A stretch of 64,000 nt of DNA from Trametes villosa (taxonomy: Eukaryota > Basidiomycota > Agaricomycetes > Polyporales > Polyporaceae), in NCBI GenBank assembly GCA_002964805.2, contig PUDQ02000015.1, positions 248,001-312,000 of the forward strand. The letters are read 5' to 3'. A program made the translations under genes and the position numbers. This document shows positions 35,401 through 51,642 of the stretch, in pieces; the stretch's first letter is position 1; the number at the start of each line of letters is the position of its first letter. Under the pieces are notes generated by a model that was not told the origin of the DNA, made no database searches, and saw only the letters and a program-made list of their open reading frames with translations.

Positions 35401-38400
35401 CCCCGCTCGCGTCAAGCACGCCAAGCCCTTCGAGGGTCTTCTCCCCTCCCTGGGCACCCCCAGCGTCGTCGGGAACAAGCCTCACCAGCGCATGCACTTC
35501 TACCTCGACGTCCTCAACAACATTCTCGACGGTTACGACAACCAGGCGGTCATGGCTTCTACCCTCAAGGACCTCATCGCTGTCCTTCAGAACCCGGAGC
35601 TGCCCTTCTCCGAGGTCACCGCCATCCTGTCGACGCTCTCCGGGCGCATGCCCGCAAAGCTCGAGGAGGGCATTCGCGCGACCATTGAGAACGCGAAGAG
35701 CAAGGGCGAGGGCGCGGAGTTCCCCGCCGCCCGCATCCGGAAGCTCGTCGACCACTTCATGGAGGACAACATCCGCGCTCAGGACCGCACCATGTTCCGC
35801 ACCCAGCTCGGGCCGCTCCTCGATGCCGTCGAGCGCTACCACGGCGGCCTGAAGGCCCACGAGACGGACGTCATTGCGGGCCTCCTCGCGCGCTACGAGC
35901 AGACCGAGATGTTGTTCGGTGGGAGCATCGAGGCGCGCGTGCTGACGCTGCGCGAGCAGTACAAGGACGACCTGGACAAGGTCGTTTCGCTCGTGCTCAG
36001 CCACATCATGGCGCAGCGCAAGGGCCGCCTCGTGATGGCGATCCTGGAGCACGTCAAGAACAGTGGGTTGACGGTCACCGACCCGAACTCGCGCTTGTAC
36101 CAGGTGCTGCAGGGGCTTGCTGCGTTGGAAGCTAGGTACGTATCGAAACTTGCCCCCGGCCGACAGTTAACTGACGGGACTGTCATAGGTCTTCCACGCA
36201 GGTTGCTCTGAAGGCTCGCGAGGTCTTGATCTCGTGCCAGATGCCCTCGTACGAGGAGCGCCGCGCGCAGATGGAGGGCATCCTCAAGGCTTCCGTTACC
36301 AACAGCTACTACGGCGAGCCCGGCTCCCTTGCTAGGTTCGTATGGTTCGGTATTCGTGGTGACGGGACCTAACCTGATATCACAGGACTCCGTCGATCGA
36401 CGTGCTGCGGGAGCTGATCGACTCGAGGTACACCGTTTACGATGTGCTTCCTACCTTCTGGAACTACACAGATCAGGAGATCACGCATGGTAAGTTGCAC
36501 CGCTTGTTGGACAACAGTATTCCTGACTCGCAATACAGCTGCTCTCGACGTGTACGTGAGGCGCGCCTACAAGGCGTACACTCTGTTGTCCGTGGACTAT
36601 GAGGAGGGTGATGGCATGGATGATGGCGATGCGCCGAACGTCCTCACCTGGCGGTTCAACCTGGGCCAGTCTAACTCGCCTCCGTCGACGCCCCGCCTGT
36701 CGCAAGGGTGAGTATATGCTGGTTGAGTCATCTGGCGACTGTGACTAACTGACGATATGTCCGCAGCGAGACCCCTCGCAGGCAGGCCTCCGTGAGCGAC
36801 TTGACTTACATGATCAACACGCATCACAAGCAGCCCCTGCGGAATGGCGCGATCGCTTCCTTCCCCAACCTCGAGGCCCTGAAGCGTGGCTTTGACAAGG
36901 TCGCATCTACCCTCCCCGTCTTCGACCCTCTGGAGTACCAGCAGCGGTACGGTGCTAACAACGAGCCGCCGAACGTCCTGAACATGGCCCTGCGTATCTT
37001 CAACGACGCCGATGACATGTCGGAGGACGCCTGGTACGACAAGATCGAGGAGCTCGTCAACAACCACCGCAGTGTCTTGACGCGTCGTGGTGTGCGTCGT
37101 ATCTCCGTCCTCATCTGCCGCCCTGGCCAGTACCCGATCTACTACACTCTTCGCGAGATGAACGGCGCGTGGAAGGAGGAGCAGGCTATCCGTCATATCG
37201 AGCCCGCCCTCGCCTTCCAGCTCGAGCTCAGCCGTCTCTCCAGCTACAACCTCACGCCCTGCTTCACGGAGAGCAAGCAGCTCCACATCTACCACGCGGT
37301 CGCGCGCGAGAACCAGTTGGACAGCCGCTTCTTCATCCGCGCCCTCGTTCGTCCTGGCCGTATCCGCGGGACCATGAACATGGCGAAGTACCTCATCTCG
37401 GAGACCGACCGCCTTGTCACCACCATCCTGGACGCCCTCGAGGTCGTGTCTGCGCAGCACCGGAACGCCGACTGCAACCACATCTTCATGAACTTCATCT
37501 ACAACCTCCCCGTCACCTACGACGACGTCCTCGAGGCCATCTCAGGCTTCATCGAGCGTCACGGCAAGCGTCTCTGGCGTCTCCACGTCACGGGTTCGGA
37601 GATCCGCATGGTGCTCGAGGACAAGGACGGCAACGTCACTCCCATCCGCTGTGTCATCGAGAACGTCTCTGGCTTCATCGTCAACTACCACGGCTACCAG
37701 GAGATCACCACCGACAGGGGTACGACCATCCTGAAGTCGATCGGCGAGAAGGGTCCTCTCCACCTGCAGCCCGTCCACCAGGCCTACCCCACCAAGGAGT
37801 CCCTGCAGCCGAAGCGGTACCAGGCTCACCTGATTGGCACGACCTACGCCTACGACTTCCCCGACCTCTTCTCGAAGGCTCTTAGCAACGTCTGGTTGAA
37901 GGCCCGGACGGTCAACCCGAGCTTGACCGTCCCGAAGAAGATCTTCGAGTCCCGCGAGCTCGTGCTTGACGAGCACGATCAGCTCCAGGAGGTCGACCGC
38001 GCTCCGGGCAACAACACCGTCGGTATGATCGGCTGGGTCTTCACCTTGAGGACGCCCGAGTACCCTGAGGGCCGTCGCGCTGTGGTCATCGCCAACGACA
38101 TCACGTTCAAGATCGGGTCCTTCGGCCCAGCTGAAGACCAGTTCTTCTACCTCGCCTCGCAGTACGCGCGCGAGCACGGTCTGCCCCGCATCTATCTCTC
38201 CGCCAACTCCGGCGCGCGCATCGGCGTCGCGGAGGAGGCCATAAACCTGTTCTCCGCGGCGTGGAACGACCCCGAACACCCCGAGAAGGGCATCGAGTAC
38301 CTGTACCTCACCCACGAGAACTACCTCAAGCTCCAGGAGAAGGCGGCGGCAGCTGTCCGCACTGTCGAGATCGAGGAGAACGGCGAGCGCCGCCACAAGA

Positions 38401-40119
38401 TCACCGACATCATCGGTCTGCAGGACGGTCTTGGTGTAGAGTGCTTGAAGGGCTCCGGCCTCATCGCCGGCGAGACGTCTCGTGCTTACGACGACATCTT
38501 CACCATCACCCTCGTCACTGCTCGGTCGGTCGGTATCGGCGCTTACCTCGTGCGTCTCGGCGAGCGCGCCGTCCAGGTGGAGGGCCAGCCCATCATCCTC
38601 ACCGGTGCCCCTGCTCTCAACAAGGTCCTCGGGCGCGTGGTCTACACCTCCAACCTGCAGCTTGGTGGCACGCAGATCATGCACAAGAACGGTGTCTCCC
38701 ATCTCACGGCTAGCAGTGATCTCGAGGGCGCTACCCACATCCTCGACTGGCTCGCCTACGTCCCTGAACACAAGGGTGCTCCTCTTCCTATCCTCGACCT
38801 CGCCGACACCTGGGACCGTGATATCTCCTACGTTCCGCCGAAGGGCCCCTACGACCCGCGCTGGTTCATCGAGGGCAAGCAAGACGAGGCAACTCACGAC
38901 TGGCTCTCTGGCTTCTTCGACCGCGGCTCGTTCCAGGAGACTCTGAGCGGCTGGGCGCAGACTGTCGTTGTCGGCCGTGCTCGTCTCGGCGGTATCCCTA
39001 TGGGTGTCATCGCTGTTGAGACGCGCACGATCGAGCGCGTGGTGCCCGCGGATCCCGCCAATCCTTCGTCCTTCGAGCAGCGCATCATGGAGGCCGGCCA
39101 GGTCTGGTACCCCAACTCGGCGTACAAGACCGCGCAGGCGATCTTCGACTTCAACCGCGAAGGCCTTCCGCTCATCATCTTCGCGAACTGGCGTGGCTTC
39201 TCCGGTGGCCAGCAGGACATGTACGACGAGATCCTCAAGCAGGGCTCCAAGATCGTCGACGGCCTGTCGAGCTACAAGCAGCCCGTCTTCGTATACATTG
39301 TCCCCCACGGCGAGCTGCGTGGTGGCGCGTGGGTCGTGCTCGACCCGTCCATCAACTCGGCACAAATGGAGATGTACGCAGACGTGGAGGCGCGCGCTGG
39401 TGTCCTCGAGCCGGAGGGTATCGTCGAGATCAAGATGCGTCGGGACAAGATCCTCAAGCTGATGGAGCGTCTCGACGCCACCTATGCTTCGCTGAAGAAG
39501 GAGAGCACGGACGCTTCGAAGACCCCTGAGGAGCGTGCCACCGCCACGGAGGCTCTTGCCCAGAGGGAGTCCCTCTTGCAGCCCACCTACAAGCAGATCG
39601 CCCTTCTGTATGCGGATCTCCACGAGTAAGTCGCCTGTTTTGTTGAATCGCCGAAACCAACTGACACGCTCTTTCCAAAGCCGTACCGGGCGGATGGAGG
39701 CGAAGGGATGTGCAAAGCCTATGGAGTGGAAGGACGCGCGCAGGCGCTTCTACTGGGCTGTCCGCGCGAAGGTCGCTCGCTCGTCCGCGATGGCGCAGCT
39801 CGCTACAGCAAGCCCGGATGCCAGCTTCGAGTACCGCACGCGTCTTCTCGAGTCTCTTGCGGGCATCGAGTCGACCAACGATCCTCGCGAAATCGCCCCC
39901 GCGCTCGAGAGCCTCGACCTCTCAAGCACGATCGCGCAGCTCAAGGCCGACCATTTGACCCACCAGATGCTTGCCCTCGCGCACGAGGACAAGAAGGCCA
40001 CCGTCGACGGCCTGGTCAGGCTCATCGACACTCTCGGCGACGACGAGAAGCTCGCGTTGATCAGCGCGCTCCAGAACTCCACTCGCTCTCCTGGTGAGCA
40101 CCTTCGGCCCGCCCTCTGA
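32478..40119 (+). CDS. ACC1: Acetyl-CoA carboxylase (multidomain)
   Basis: Cytosolic enzyme making malonyl-CoA for fatty-acid synthesis. Start ATG 32478 ([20 protein letters not shown]). The biotin carboxylase domain shows [20 protein letters not shown], the ATP loop [13 protein letters not shown] and [17 protein letters not shown]. The biotinyl site is VMKMYMPL near 35290, with lysine in the MKM motif. A central domain follows. The carboxyltransferase part lies mainly in the very long exon 36770-39629: [69 protein letters not shown] and [20 protein letters not shown]. The C-terminus reads [10 protein letters not shown] and [11 protein letters not shown] and ends HLRPAL. I count eleven short introns, and the protein is about 2,200 residues, full length. 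Long open frames on the opposite strand are composition shadows. Confidence 0.97.
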
Positions 40120-40814
40120 GGTATAGTTTTGCTGACCCGCCGTTAAGGTCCCCCTTCCTACGTCTCTGCTTAGACCATGCTTGTCCAGATCATACATATC
40201 CCGCTCTCGCTGTAGTACTGTCCTAATGACCCCATCACTCACGCGTACGCCGATGCTATCCCTACCATGTCCCGCTAGCCCACAACTGTGTCTTGTCCTC
40301 ATCTGTCCTCTGCTGTAGACCCCAAACTTAGATGCTACTGACGACCTTAATGCACTTGCTTCATTGTCTCTGACGGCGTCCGAATGGAGTGAAGGTACCG
40401 CCGGCGCGAAGTGCTTGAAGGTGGTCCTAGTAGCCTTCAGCCTTGTTGGAGCTCTAGCTCTTCTCGTAGACGAGCATTTCCAGGCTCCCCATTTGGCGGA
40501 CATGGTCGTATGCTGACAACGTCATGATTGAACAAGCGAACGCGATAAATATAAGTCGACGTAACAGCACACTAGGTGCGACAAATACTAGACGCATTGG
40601 GTGAGGATAGCCGTATCACTGACAAAACGAATACATATAGAGAGTGGGGGGTAACATAACAAGAAGGCCACGACATCGGTACAAGAATTGCGATACAGGA
40701 GAGTGTAAGATCGTGTCTAGATCGTGGCGGACGTCAAGAATACATAGCTAGCTGGAACACGAACAAAAGGCCAGGTTTCCGGCCAGGGAAAACGTGAGGG
40801 ATCATCCTGGGATA
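40120..40814. other. Convergent 3' flanks of ACC1 and the DUF6534-like gene
   Basis: No gene recognised. It probably carries both 3' untranslated regions. Confidence 0.45.
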
Positions 40815-42518
40815 CTAGACGTTGCTGCCATCTGCGAGAGTGTCCGAGTCCCGCGCCGCGATATCGAGGACCTCTTCGCCTTTGCACTCGCTCCCCATGT
40901 CGCGCAGGACGATGTCGTGCACATCTCGCAAGACGTACTCCTCTCGGGCGACCGCAGTGTGTATGTGGGAAGAGTGGTGCAAGACCCTGGGGTGCACCCC
41001 CGCTGTACGCGGGGGAATGGCGAGCGACGGGAAAGGGGGGAGCGTATGTATCTCGGACCCGTCGTCGTCGATATCGACGAAGCCCCCGCGACGCATGCCC
41101 GCACGGTTGTTCAGGCTGACAACAAGCGCGTTCGCGTACAGCTTCGCCTGCACGAGCGCGCTAGGGGCCACTTGCATAAGCGGACAGCGACACCGAGACA
41201 GGAGACGGAAATGCGTGCACTTACGGGCATTGGTAGAGCAGGGTTTTCTGAAGTGTGCGGCACCTTGGTCAGGCCTGGTCGCGCGAGGTAACCTGCTGCG
41301 GGAGAAGACGCACCGGTGAAGCAAGCATGCATACGACATTCACGATCGCCATCGTGGCTGCCAGAAGAGCGCGCGACGATATCAATTACCTCTAGGCACG
41401 CTGTATAGGCACTAACAGTCACTCACCTGTCAATGTGCCAGTCTCGATAACCAGCCGTACGAGACGATTGACGACGGCATCGGACCGCTTGATGCCGCTC
41501 TTCGCGCGCAAAAGCTGTCGCTGCAAGTTCAGAGGGGCGAAGGGAGATCACGCACACCTGAACGCACATAGTAGGTCATGCATGCAGCTATGACCGCATC
41601 CAAGACCGCCGCGCATATAAGCCAGGTCTGTATGTGGGATGTTAGGAGCGTGTACAACGTTCGGTGGGAGTGGCGCTGACTACGATGATAGGCCTAACCA
41701 CAGAGGTCTCGATTGCGCCTGCTTCTTGAAGCTGCCAAAATGGCGTGAGTTGCAACGCAAAAATTCGTCCACGTTGCTGCCGAGCTCACATACCACACCA
41801 CCCCCCGCAAAGCCGACACACATCTGACAAAAGGAAAACTGTCATAAGAACGGCTGGTTAGCGTACACTTGAGGCGCTATGAATCTGTGAATCGCTCACA
41901 AACAGGATAACGCCAGCCAAGAGCCTCGAGCGGGACAAAACACGGATTCTCCAGCAGAAAAAAGCTTGAACGACCGCCGCGATGATAGCACTCATCACAT
42001 TCACACTGAACCACGTATTGTGAAAGGCCGTGAGGGAATCCACGTTTCCGAAGTCGTATACGTCGATTTCGAACGCCGATTGGGTGAGGAGGGCGGTCTG
42101 GACCCACTCGAACACAAACGTCCCGTACACTATTTGATCTTCAGCCCTGATTGGACCATTATGACGGTTCATGTGAGATCTACCCACCGAGGAGGTTAGT
42201 GGCGAGGGAATCTTGGGGGTACAACAGATGGTAAATGTCTATCGAGAGTCAGCGAGAATCGATGTGTCGTAGTGAGGGGTCGAGCTCACAGACTTGCACG
42301 CTTAAAACACCCTGCAGGGCCCAGTCAAAGAAAAAACCCAAGAGCTATGATTGGCACGGGCGATAGTGAGCTCAGAGCGACACTCGGGAGTGCACGAAGC
42401 TCAAAGCGTAGTACCTGCGGGCCAGCACTGAAAGACGCCGTCAATAAGGACACCCACTGCAGCAGCGATACCGTTGGTGGACGTACAGTAAAACGACGCT
42501 GGGCGGTAGGGAATCCAT
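40815..42518 (-). CDS. DUF6534-like multi-pass membrane protein, copy A
   Basis: Basidiomycete-type integral membrane protein of unknown function, expected to span the membrane about seven times. Start ATG 42518 (MDSLPPSVVLL) before a GTACGTC intron. Later exons give LLGFFFDWALQGVLSVQV, IYHLLYPQDSLATNLL, YGTFVFEWVQTALLTQSAFE, NVMSAIIAAVVQAFFCWRIR, TWLICAAVLDAVIAACMTYY, LLRAKSGIKRSDAVVNRLVR and LVIETGTLTG. The cytoplasmic tail begins AKLYANALVVSLNNR and ends SDTLADGSNV. The order of hydrophobic segments and the AKLYxNxLxVSLNNR tail match copy B (49169-50828) exon by exon. Both lie on the same strand about 6.7 kb apart with a GMC oxidoreductase between, so an old local duplication is likely. 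Small exons are by eye. Confidence 0.75.
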
Positions 42519-43729
42519 GGTTTGCATCGCAATAAGGCTCCTGGCCTTGCAGGGGTTTTAAAGGCTAAGCCAGACGTCGTGTATCATATCAAGAACTTCT
42601 GAACCTTGCGTGGAAGCGGCGTGTGGATACATAGACACCGAAAACAGCGCCGCCTGCATCGCTTGACGCATGGGAGTCAACGGAAGATGCAACTGGAAGC
42701 CCACCCAGCCCACTCCGTCAGGTTCTTTGATTGATGCACCGCGAGATGGAGCAACTACAGGGCGTCAACTACGTGCAGAACTGTTCAGTAGACAGCAAGG
42801 CTCCATATGCATGACGCACGTACCTCACCCACGCGCCAATGAACTATACCGCCATACCGTGGAGACATCGAGCATCGGGGTAGAGTTCTGGTACTCTCCG
42901 CACTGTGGCAGAGCCATCCTGAGAAGGTTGGAATACGTTGATGACGGCCACTCTGTATGTTGTCATGAAGCTATTTCTGGTGCTGCGCTTGAGGGCGGCG
43001 GCGTCAAATTCATCATCTTCCTTGGAATACTCTGCTGCCCCGAGATTCAGCGTTTCTACCACCGGCGGTTCGCGCGCCAATACAGCAAACAGCGAGCCTG
43101 TTGGACAGCATTCGCAAGAGCATGTCTATGCGATAGCATCGCTAGATCCGGTGGACGGTCGGACAATACTGGCGGTACGTGGCGCAACGATGCTCCGAGG
43201 GTACAGCAGATAGTGGACGGGTAAACATCTACTATCTACTGTACCTGCGGGGCTCATTTACGACGAAAGTCTTCCGCGACTATTGACACAAGTGGCGCGG
43301 TCGGTACTGAGAGCGACACCGTATGCTAAACATTGGTCCACTATCTCAGCGAGGAATTATGCAACGCAGAAAAGGGCTCACTTTTTGGCAGCAGCAGCGC
43401 CGAGCGGCATGGATGAACGGGAATGAACGACCGTGGGCTCAGACTGATATTCGAGTATCTATGATACGCACGAATAACTGTCCCTGTGGGCTAGCTAACA
43501 CGGGCAGCCTGCATAGTGAGAGAAAACGGTCGACGCTCGAGTGAGTGGTGGAGGAGGAAGAGTGTGTCGTGGGAAACCTTCAGTACAGATGCGTTCGTCC
43601 GCCTAATATATAGCGCCCGGTGGCGCCGACTTTCCACCCACGATGTCAGGGTACCTCGCACTCGCTACAAATTGAAACTATTGTACATCTCGGCCTTGCT
43701 ATTTCTCTGATAACGATACGCCCATTTGC
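42519..43729. other. Unassigned region with one open frame of unknown identity
   Basis: A minus-strand frame at 42844-43080 reads AREPPVVETLNLGAAEYSKE and SFMTTYRVAVINVFQPSQDG. It has no recognised domain and no clear start. It could be a gene remnant or chance. Confidence 0.25.
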
Positions 43730-46679
<2,950 letters not shown>

Positions 46680-46744
46680 GTCGAATGCTGATGTTACCAA
46701 CTTGAGGTACGGTGCGGAAGGGAGTCCGTCGGCTAGAGCACAAC

Positions 46745-46750
46745 TATATA
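46745..46750 (-). promoter_or_regulatory. TATA-like element of the GMC oxidoreductase gene
   Basis: TATATA about 66 bp before the proposed ATG 46679, consistent with that start. Confidence 0.45.
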
Positions 46751-46754
46751 TCAC

Positions 46755-49168
46755 CCAACAGCGACGGGGGTCAATTGGTGACTGAGCGAACTCCGGTTGG
46801 GGGACAGGGAGCGAACGTTATGGAGGGCAGGAATCACGTCCCGTTGCGGACGCCGAGTCAGCCGTCCAGGTAATCCGCCCACAACTTCTGCTGGGTCTGG
46901 CCATCAACCAGGGTGTCTTCGGACGACCACGAGCTGCTCGGTCCGCTCTCCGCGCCTTCTGTCAGGGTCTCCTGAGATACAGAACGCTGCGCCGCCCGCG
47001 GAGCACCCCCACAGTCCGACGTGATCGTAAGAAGCCGCGAAGTAGAAGCTTGACGATGGCGTGCCAGCCTTCCCGCGCGCTGACGTCCTCTCCGGCACCA
47101 GAGCTTCTGGCATCTGGAACTGGTCACAATAAGCGGCGTAGGGTGCAGCAACCCACAGCATGTCATACAGACCGGCCTGAATACGAGGTACGGCAGGGCA
47201 TGAGGATATCAGACACCTGCTGCGCCTCGGCTTCAAAACACGGCTCGGATGCTGTTCCGGATCTTGAGGGAGCCAGAGGGGCGATAGATGCCACGTTTCG
47301 TCCTGAACGCCAACCCGGTGTCCTGAGCTCGAGCCGCCTCGATGTGCAATCTTCTCGCGGCACATGGACACTGGACAGCATCACGCATCTCTGGACATGC
47401 GACCCGCCTTCTGTCTATTCTTGGCTGGGAGGAGTCTCATTGGAGATTTGGAGGCTTCGAAGCTGGCTACCAGGCGCCGCGCTCGGAGATTGTTGGGCGG
47501 CCGCCGGGCTGCATTCCGTTCGCCTTGATGAAGCATGCGTAGATCGTCGTTACAAGACTCCCAGAGGGTGGAAGCGGAAACAAGGAAAGCGGAGTAAAGG
47601 AGGTGCTCGTGCCATCGATTAAATGGCTTGGGCGACAGAGTGGAAGTACGGGGCCCGACGAACTGCAGGAAGCAACTGGTGCTTGGTGATGGTCGACGGC
47701 CAAAAGCACTCATCTCACGCAGCGCGGCAGAAGTACAGTTTAGCGCCCGGATCCCAGGGCGATCGTCCAATCCGAGGCTTCGCTCCAATCGGCACGTTGT
47801 CTTCTGCAGTCATCACATTCCAGCGCTGCCTCCTGATTTTCCCGCAGGGACACACAAACGCCCACACCGGCGGTAGTGACGCAAGCCCGCACCGTTCTCC
47901 TGGCCCTCTACAACCTATTCGACCTCTCAGCGGGCCAATGGTCCTCAGGCGCGGTCTATTCTAGGCCACCCCTCCAAAGTATCTGGGCAGCTGTGGTGAG
48001 TAGTGCGAATTTGCATTCAGCCTCGCGTCTTCTCTCTCTCATGACATGCATGTGCTCAGGCTCGGGCGCCGCCGCCCATTCTGCGCCCATCATCGATTCG
48101 AAAACGGTAGCACGCTAGAATCCACAACGCCGTCTGGACCCAGTGCGTTCGTCAAAGAGGGCGGATGCGTCCAGCCAACATACGCCACGATGCTACACGA
48201 AGCCTGTCAAGAAAACGCCCGTCTCCGCTAGACTGTGACGCTATGTCATTGCAAACCAGATGGCGAACACGGCGCCACGGCGCTGTTTCGTGCATTTGTT
48301 GAAATCAATCGATCCCACGAAGCAGAAGGCGGCTGCGCCGAAGATCGTGGGGCCGCCACCTTAGTACGCCGCGCGATGCTCCCCTCGGTGCGGCGGGGCG
48401 TCGAGCGCTGGACCTCGAAAGCAGCTACTAGAACAATCAGATATCGAACCCCGAGTCCCCCTGCCCTGGTATTCTGCCGTCCTGCCCCGGGGATGCGGAG
48501 ACTGATTCCCTGTGTATTATTAGGCTTGAACCGCGCGCGATGCGGTCCCCTGCTGCGCGGCTTCTCTGTTCAAATCGTACACCGCTGTTCATACGTCCGA
48601 TAACCGCAGCGCGTGCCACTGGCTGCCCTCCGCCTTCTGAAAGAAGCCGCGCACATCGTCACTGGCCTGAATTCCCCCGGGCCACCCCTCTCGGGCGGCT
48701 CGCCCAAATGGAAGCCAGGGTGTCAAGCCGGCGCAACCCCCACTGCTTCTTCCGGCGCGTAGAAAACCATTCGGACGCATCCATCACAAGGGTCCCAGTC
48801 AGATTCGTCACTGGCCATCCGGGACGATTGAACACCGCTGAGAGTTTGAATCTCGGCACTCGAGATAGCTGACACGACGCGATCTCAGAAATCAGTAGAT
48901 CTACACCGAACTGCCTGGTATACCGCCGTGGTGGCGCTTCGGTGGCGCCTTTGTGGGCCTATTGGCTCGTGCGAGCTGCATCACGTCTCTCATGAGGGCG
49001 CGGCATATCATGTGGATCGTATATTTCTCCCTCGCCCCAAGTATGTGTGTCACGGGTATTCATCAAACAACAAAAAATCTCCAAAACGCTACCAAGAAAC
49101 AGGCACTGCTAAGTCCGTTCTGGGGCCACGAGAGCTCCTGCGGTGGGAGGGCACACGAACCTGCGCCT
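46755..49168. other. Long region without a recognisable gene
   Basis: Minus-strand open pieces read MPEALVPERTSARGKAGTPS with SFYFAASYDHVGLWG (near 47000-47110) and VSQETLTEGAESGPSS, ending QQKLWADYLDG (stop at 46858). Another piece, DNVPIGAKPRIGRSPWDPGA, lies near 47740-47800. They are in different frames and no family is recognised. The rest (about 47800-49168) shows nothing I can support. Confidence 0.25.
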
Positions 49169-50828
49169 TCACACGGCCGCCTTGTCCTTGTCGGTCCTGG
49201 TCGAGTCCAGGCGCGTGAGCTCCAGCCCGGCGTCGCGGGCCTTGCCGATGCCCGGGGCGTCCTCAAGCACAATATCGTGCACATCGTGCGCGACGTAGTG
49301 CTCCTGCGAGACGTCCACGCGCACGCCGCCCGTCTTCGACGCCGTCTGCGGCGTGGCCTGCTGGATCACCGTGAGCGACTGGAACCCGGAGCGCGTCGTG
49401 TCGAAGGAGCTGACGCTGTCGAGGCGGCGCATGACGACGCGGTTGTTCAGGCTGACGAGGAGCGTGTTCGAGTACAGCTTCGCGAGCACGAGCGCCCTGG
49501 GTAGAGGCGCGTTAGACGGCACGGCGCCACGGCTGTGTCGGCGGTGCACACTCACGGGCATTCGTGCAGCAGCGTTTGCTGCGGGGGCGGGGTGAGAACC
49601 GGTTGGCGGTGTAATGGGAGGCGTCAAACTTACCGGGACTACGGTGAAGCAGATCACGTCCACCACTGCAACCGCGGCTGCGGGCGTATGCGGCGACGTC
49701 AGTGAATAGGGTTCATGCCGGGGGATAGGCTGGACGTACCGGTCAATGTGCCGCTCTCGATCACCAGTCTGGCAAGCCGGTTGACGAGGGCGTCCGACCT
49801 CTTGATGCCGGACTTTGACCGTAACAGCTGCCAGGCCCGTATCGCAGTGAGCGAAGCACATCCTAGAGGAGGCGAATACGTACAAGGTATGACATGCATG
49901 CTGCTATCATAACATCTACGAAGGCAGCCCCTGCAAGCCACGCCTAAGTCGGACGTCAAGGCGAGGCCTGCGGATACAGAACGCGACAGCGGGTACTTAC
50001 TGAAATGACGGGCGTTACGGTCGATGCTTCTGCCGCAGTGGGATCGATGACACGAAGCTACGACCGCGTCAGGAACTCCCAAATCGCGCCACGCATTGAA
50101 AAGCCTACCATAATGCCGCCAGCAACGCCCACAGACATTTGGCAGAATGCGAACTGGTCAGGACGATGTCTTGAGTCGGCGGATACGGTGGCGGTTTACG
50201 GGCGGACTCACGAAACCGATGACGCATGGCAACAGCTTCGAGCGAGAAAGGACGGAGATCCTCCAGCAGAAGTATCCTTGGACGATGGCCGATACGACGG
50301 CGCACATGAGTGTGACGCTGAACCAAGTGTTGTGGAAGGCGGTCAAGGCGGTCCTGTTGCCGTAATTGAAAACGTCCACTTGAAAGGCGGCCTGGGTGAT
50401 AAGGGCGGTCTGGATCCACTCGTAGATGAAGATGCCGTATACTGCACGGATCGCCACTTAGTTGGGAAGCTGACGCGAGGCTGCTCGCCGCACGTACCAA
50501 GGGCCTTGGTCGTAATGGAGTCATTGGGAAAGCAGAGGTGGTAGATGTCTGCAGTGAGTCAGCAGCGAGCCGCAACGAGGACAGCGATGGAGCACTAACA
50601 TATCTGGACGCTGAGAACGCCTTGCAGGGCCCAGTCGAAGAAAAACCCGAGGAGCTGTAGCAGGAACGGATGGATTGTCAGAGGCGGGGCAAACGCTCCA
50701 TGCGGGTCCTAACCTGTGGGCCCGCACTAGGATATGGCCGGGGGAAAGTCAGTAAGGAGAACCGTTGGGAAGGGATGTAGCGGAAATGCGACGTACAGCA
50801 GTTGAACGCCAGAGGTTGCAGACGCCAT
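49169..50828 (-). CDS. DUF6534-like multi-pass membrane protein, copy B
   Basis: Paralogue of 40815-42518, function unknown, likely about seven membrane spans. Start ATG 50828 (MASATSGVQLL) before a GTACGTC intron, as in copy A. Exons give LLGFFFDWALQGVLSVQI, IYHLCFPNDSITTKAL, YGIFIYEWIQTALITQAAFQ and LMCAVVSAIVQGYFCWRISV. Then LRSKSGIKRSDALVNRLARL and VIESGTLTG, then the soluble tail AKLYSNTLLVSLNNRVVMRR, ending DSTRTDKDKAAV at 49169. Intron positions relative to the conserved blocks match copy A. The tails differ after the NNR motif but both contain a V.HDVHDIVL-like block, so they share ancestry to the end. Confidence 0.78.
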
Positions 50829-51421
50829 GGGGGTAGTTGGGGTGCGCGCCGTACAATACGAACGGTTTGAGCATCTTGTAGGGGCTGGAGCATCAACATC
50901 TCAGCGCTCATCCGGCGGCGGTCCACCGAACGCAACCGCTGCCCGCGCGGCCCCCACTGGATGTTTGGAGTGCAGGTGGGCGCGTGTACGTCGACCTTAA
51001 CTGGTGTGACGGGTTTCGAAGTATCATCCGCCGCCGATGCAACCGCCTTTCGGCTCGCCGGAGAATCGTGAGAATGGGTCGCCTCTACGGACACCCGCTG
51101 GGAACCTGGCAGCACCGGCAGCAATATATGTACATGTGCCAGTACTAGCCCGAGAGATATTCAATAACCACTTCCCCGTCTGGGTATGTAGATGCCAGAT
51201 AGTCAAGCTCTTTTTGCAGGAGTGGCCGCAACAAAAATATTCGCATAGCCAATGGTAGGAGCCGTTCACAAGAATATTGGGAGGGGGACTCGAACCAGGG
51301 GAGAGTGACTAGGCTGTGGGCGCCCAAGGCAAGCTGAGGTCCACCAATCGGAGTGGCTATCGGCTAGTTAAGCGCTTGCTCTCAGCGCTTAGAGCGTGTA
51401 CCGACTCTCCGGCTCTTCCAT
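50829..51421. other. Upstream region of copy B
   Basis: No recognisable gene. A tRNA-like GGTTCGAGTCC string on the minus strand near 51286-51296 does not fold into a tRNA. Confidence 0.35.
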
Positions 51422-51423
51422 TA

Positions 51424-51640
51424 GAGGTTATTTGCAGCGGGGGTCGCCTCCAGGGAGCAGTACCGTGTATTGTGCGCGGAGCAATACAAGATTTGTAGGT
51501 CGATGATCTCCAAAGTCGCCCTGGCGAGCCCATCGCTCCCCCGCGTATGAGCTCTCCGACGCACGCGAGACCTCAGACGCACCACCCAATACAAGCGCCG
51601 GCCCCACCCAAGTTGGTACAAACGCGTTGCAAATAACCTC
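51424..51640. mobile_element. 217-bp MITE with 16-bp terminal inverted repeats and TA duplications
   Basis: Both ends match in inverted orientation: GAGGTTATTTGCAGCG at the left and, read from the right end inward, GAGGTTATTTGCAACG, with one mismatch in 16. A TA dinucleotide lies directly outside each end (51422-51423 and 51641-51642), the target-site duplication of Tc1/mariner-type transposition. The interior has no coding capacity for a transposase. A non-autonomous miniature element is the simplest reading. The near-perfect ends suggest a fairly recent insertion. Confidence 0.8.
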
Positions 51641-51642
51641 TA

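Noticed and set aside
37542..39623. A 693-codon open frame antisense to ACC1
   Set aside because: It is the mirror of strongly biased codons in the carboxyltransferase exon. The sense strand is unambiguously ACC1.
51278..51350. Possible tRNA on the minus strand, prompted by GGTTCGAGTCC
   Set aside because: The T-arm stem does not pair and no matching acceptor or anticodon arm is found at the right spacing.
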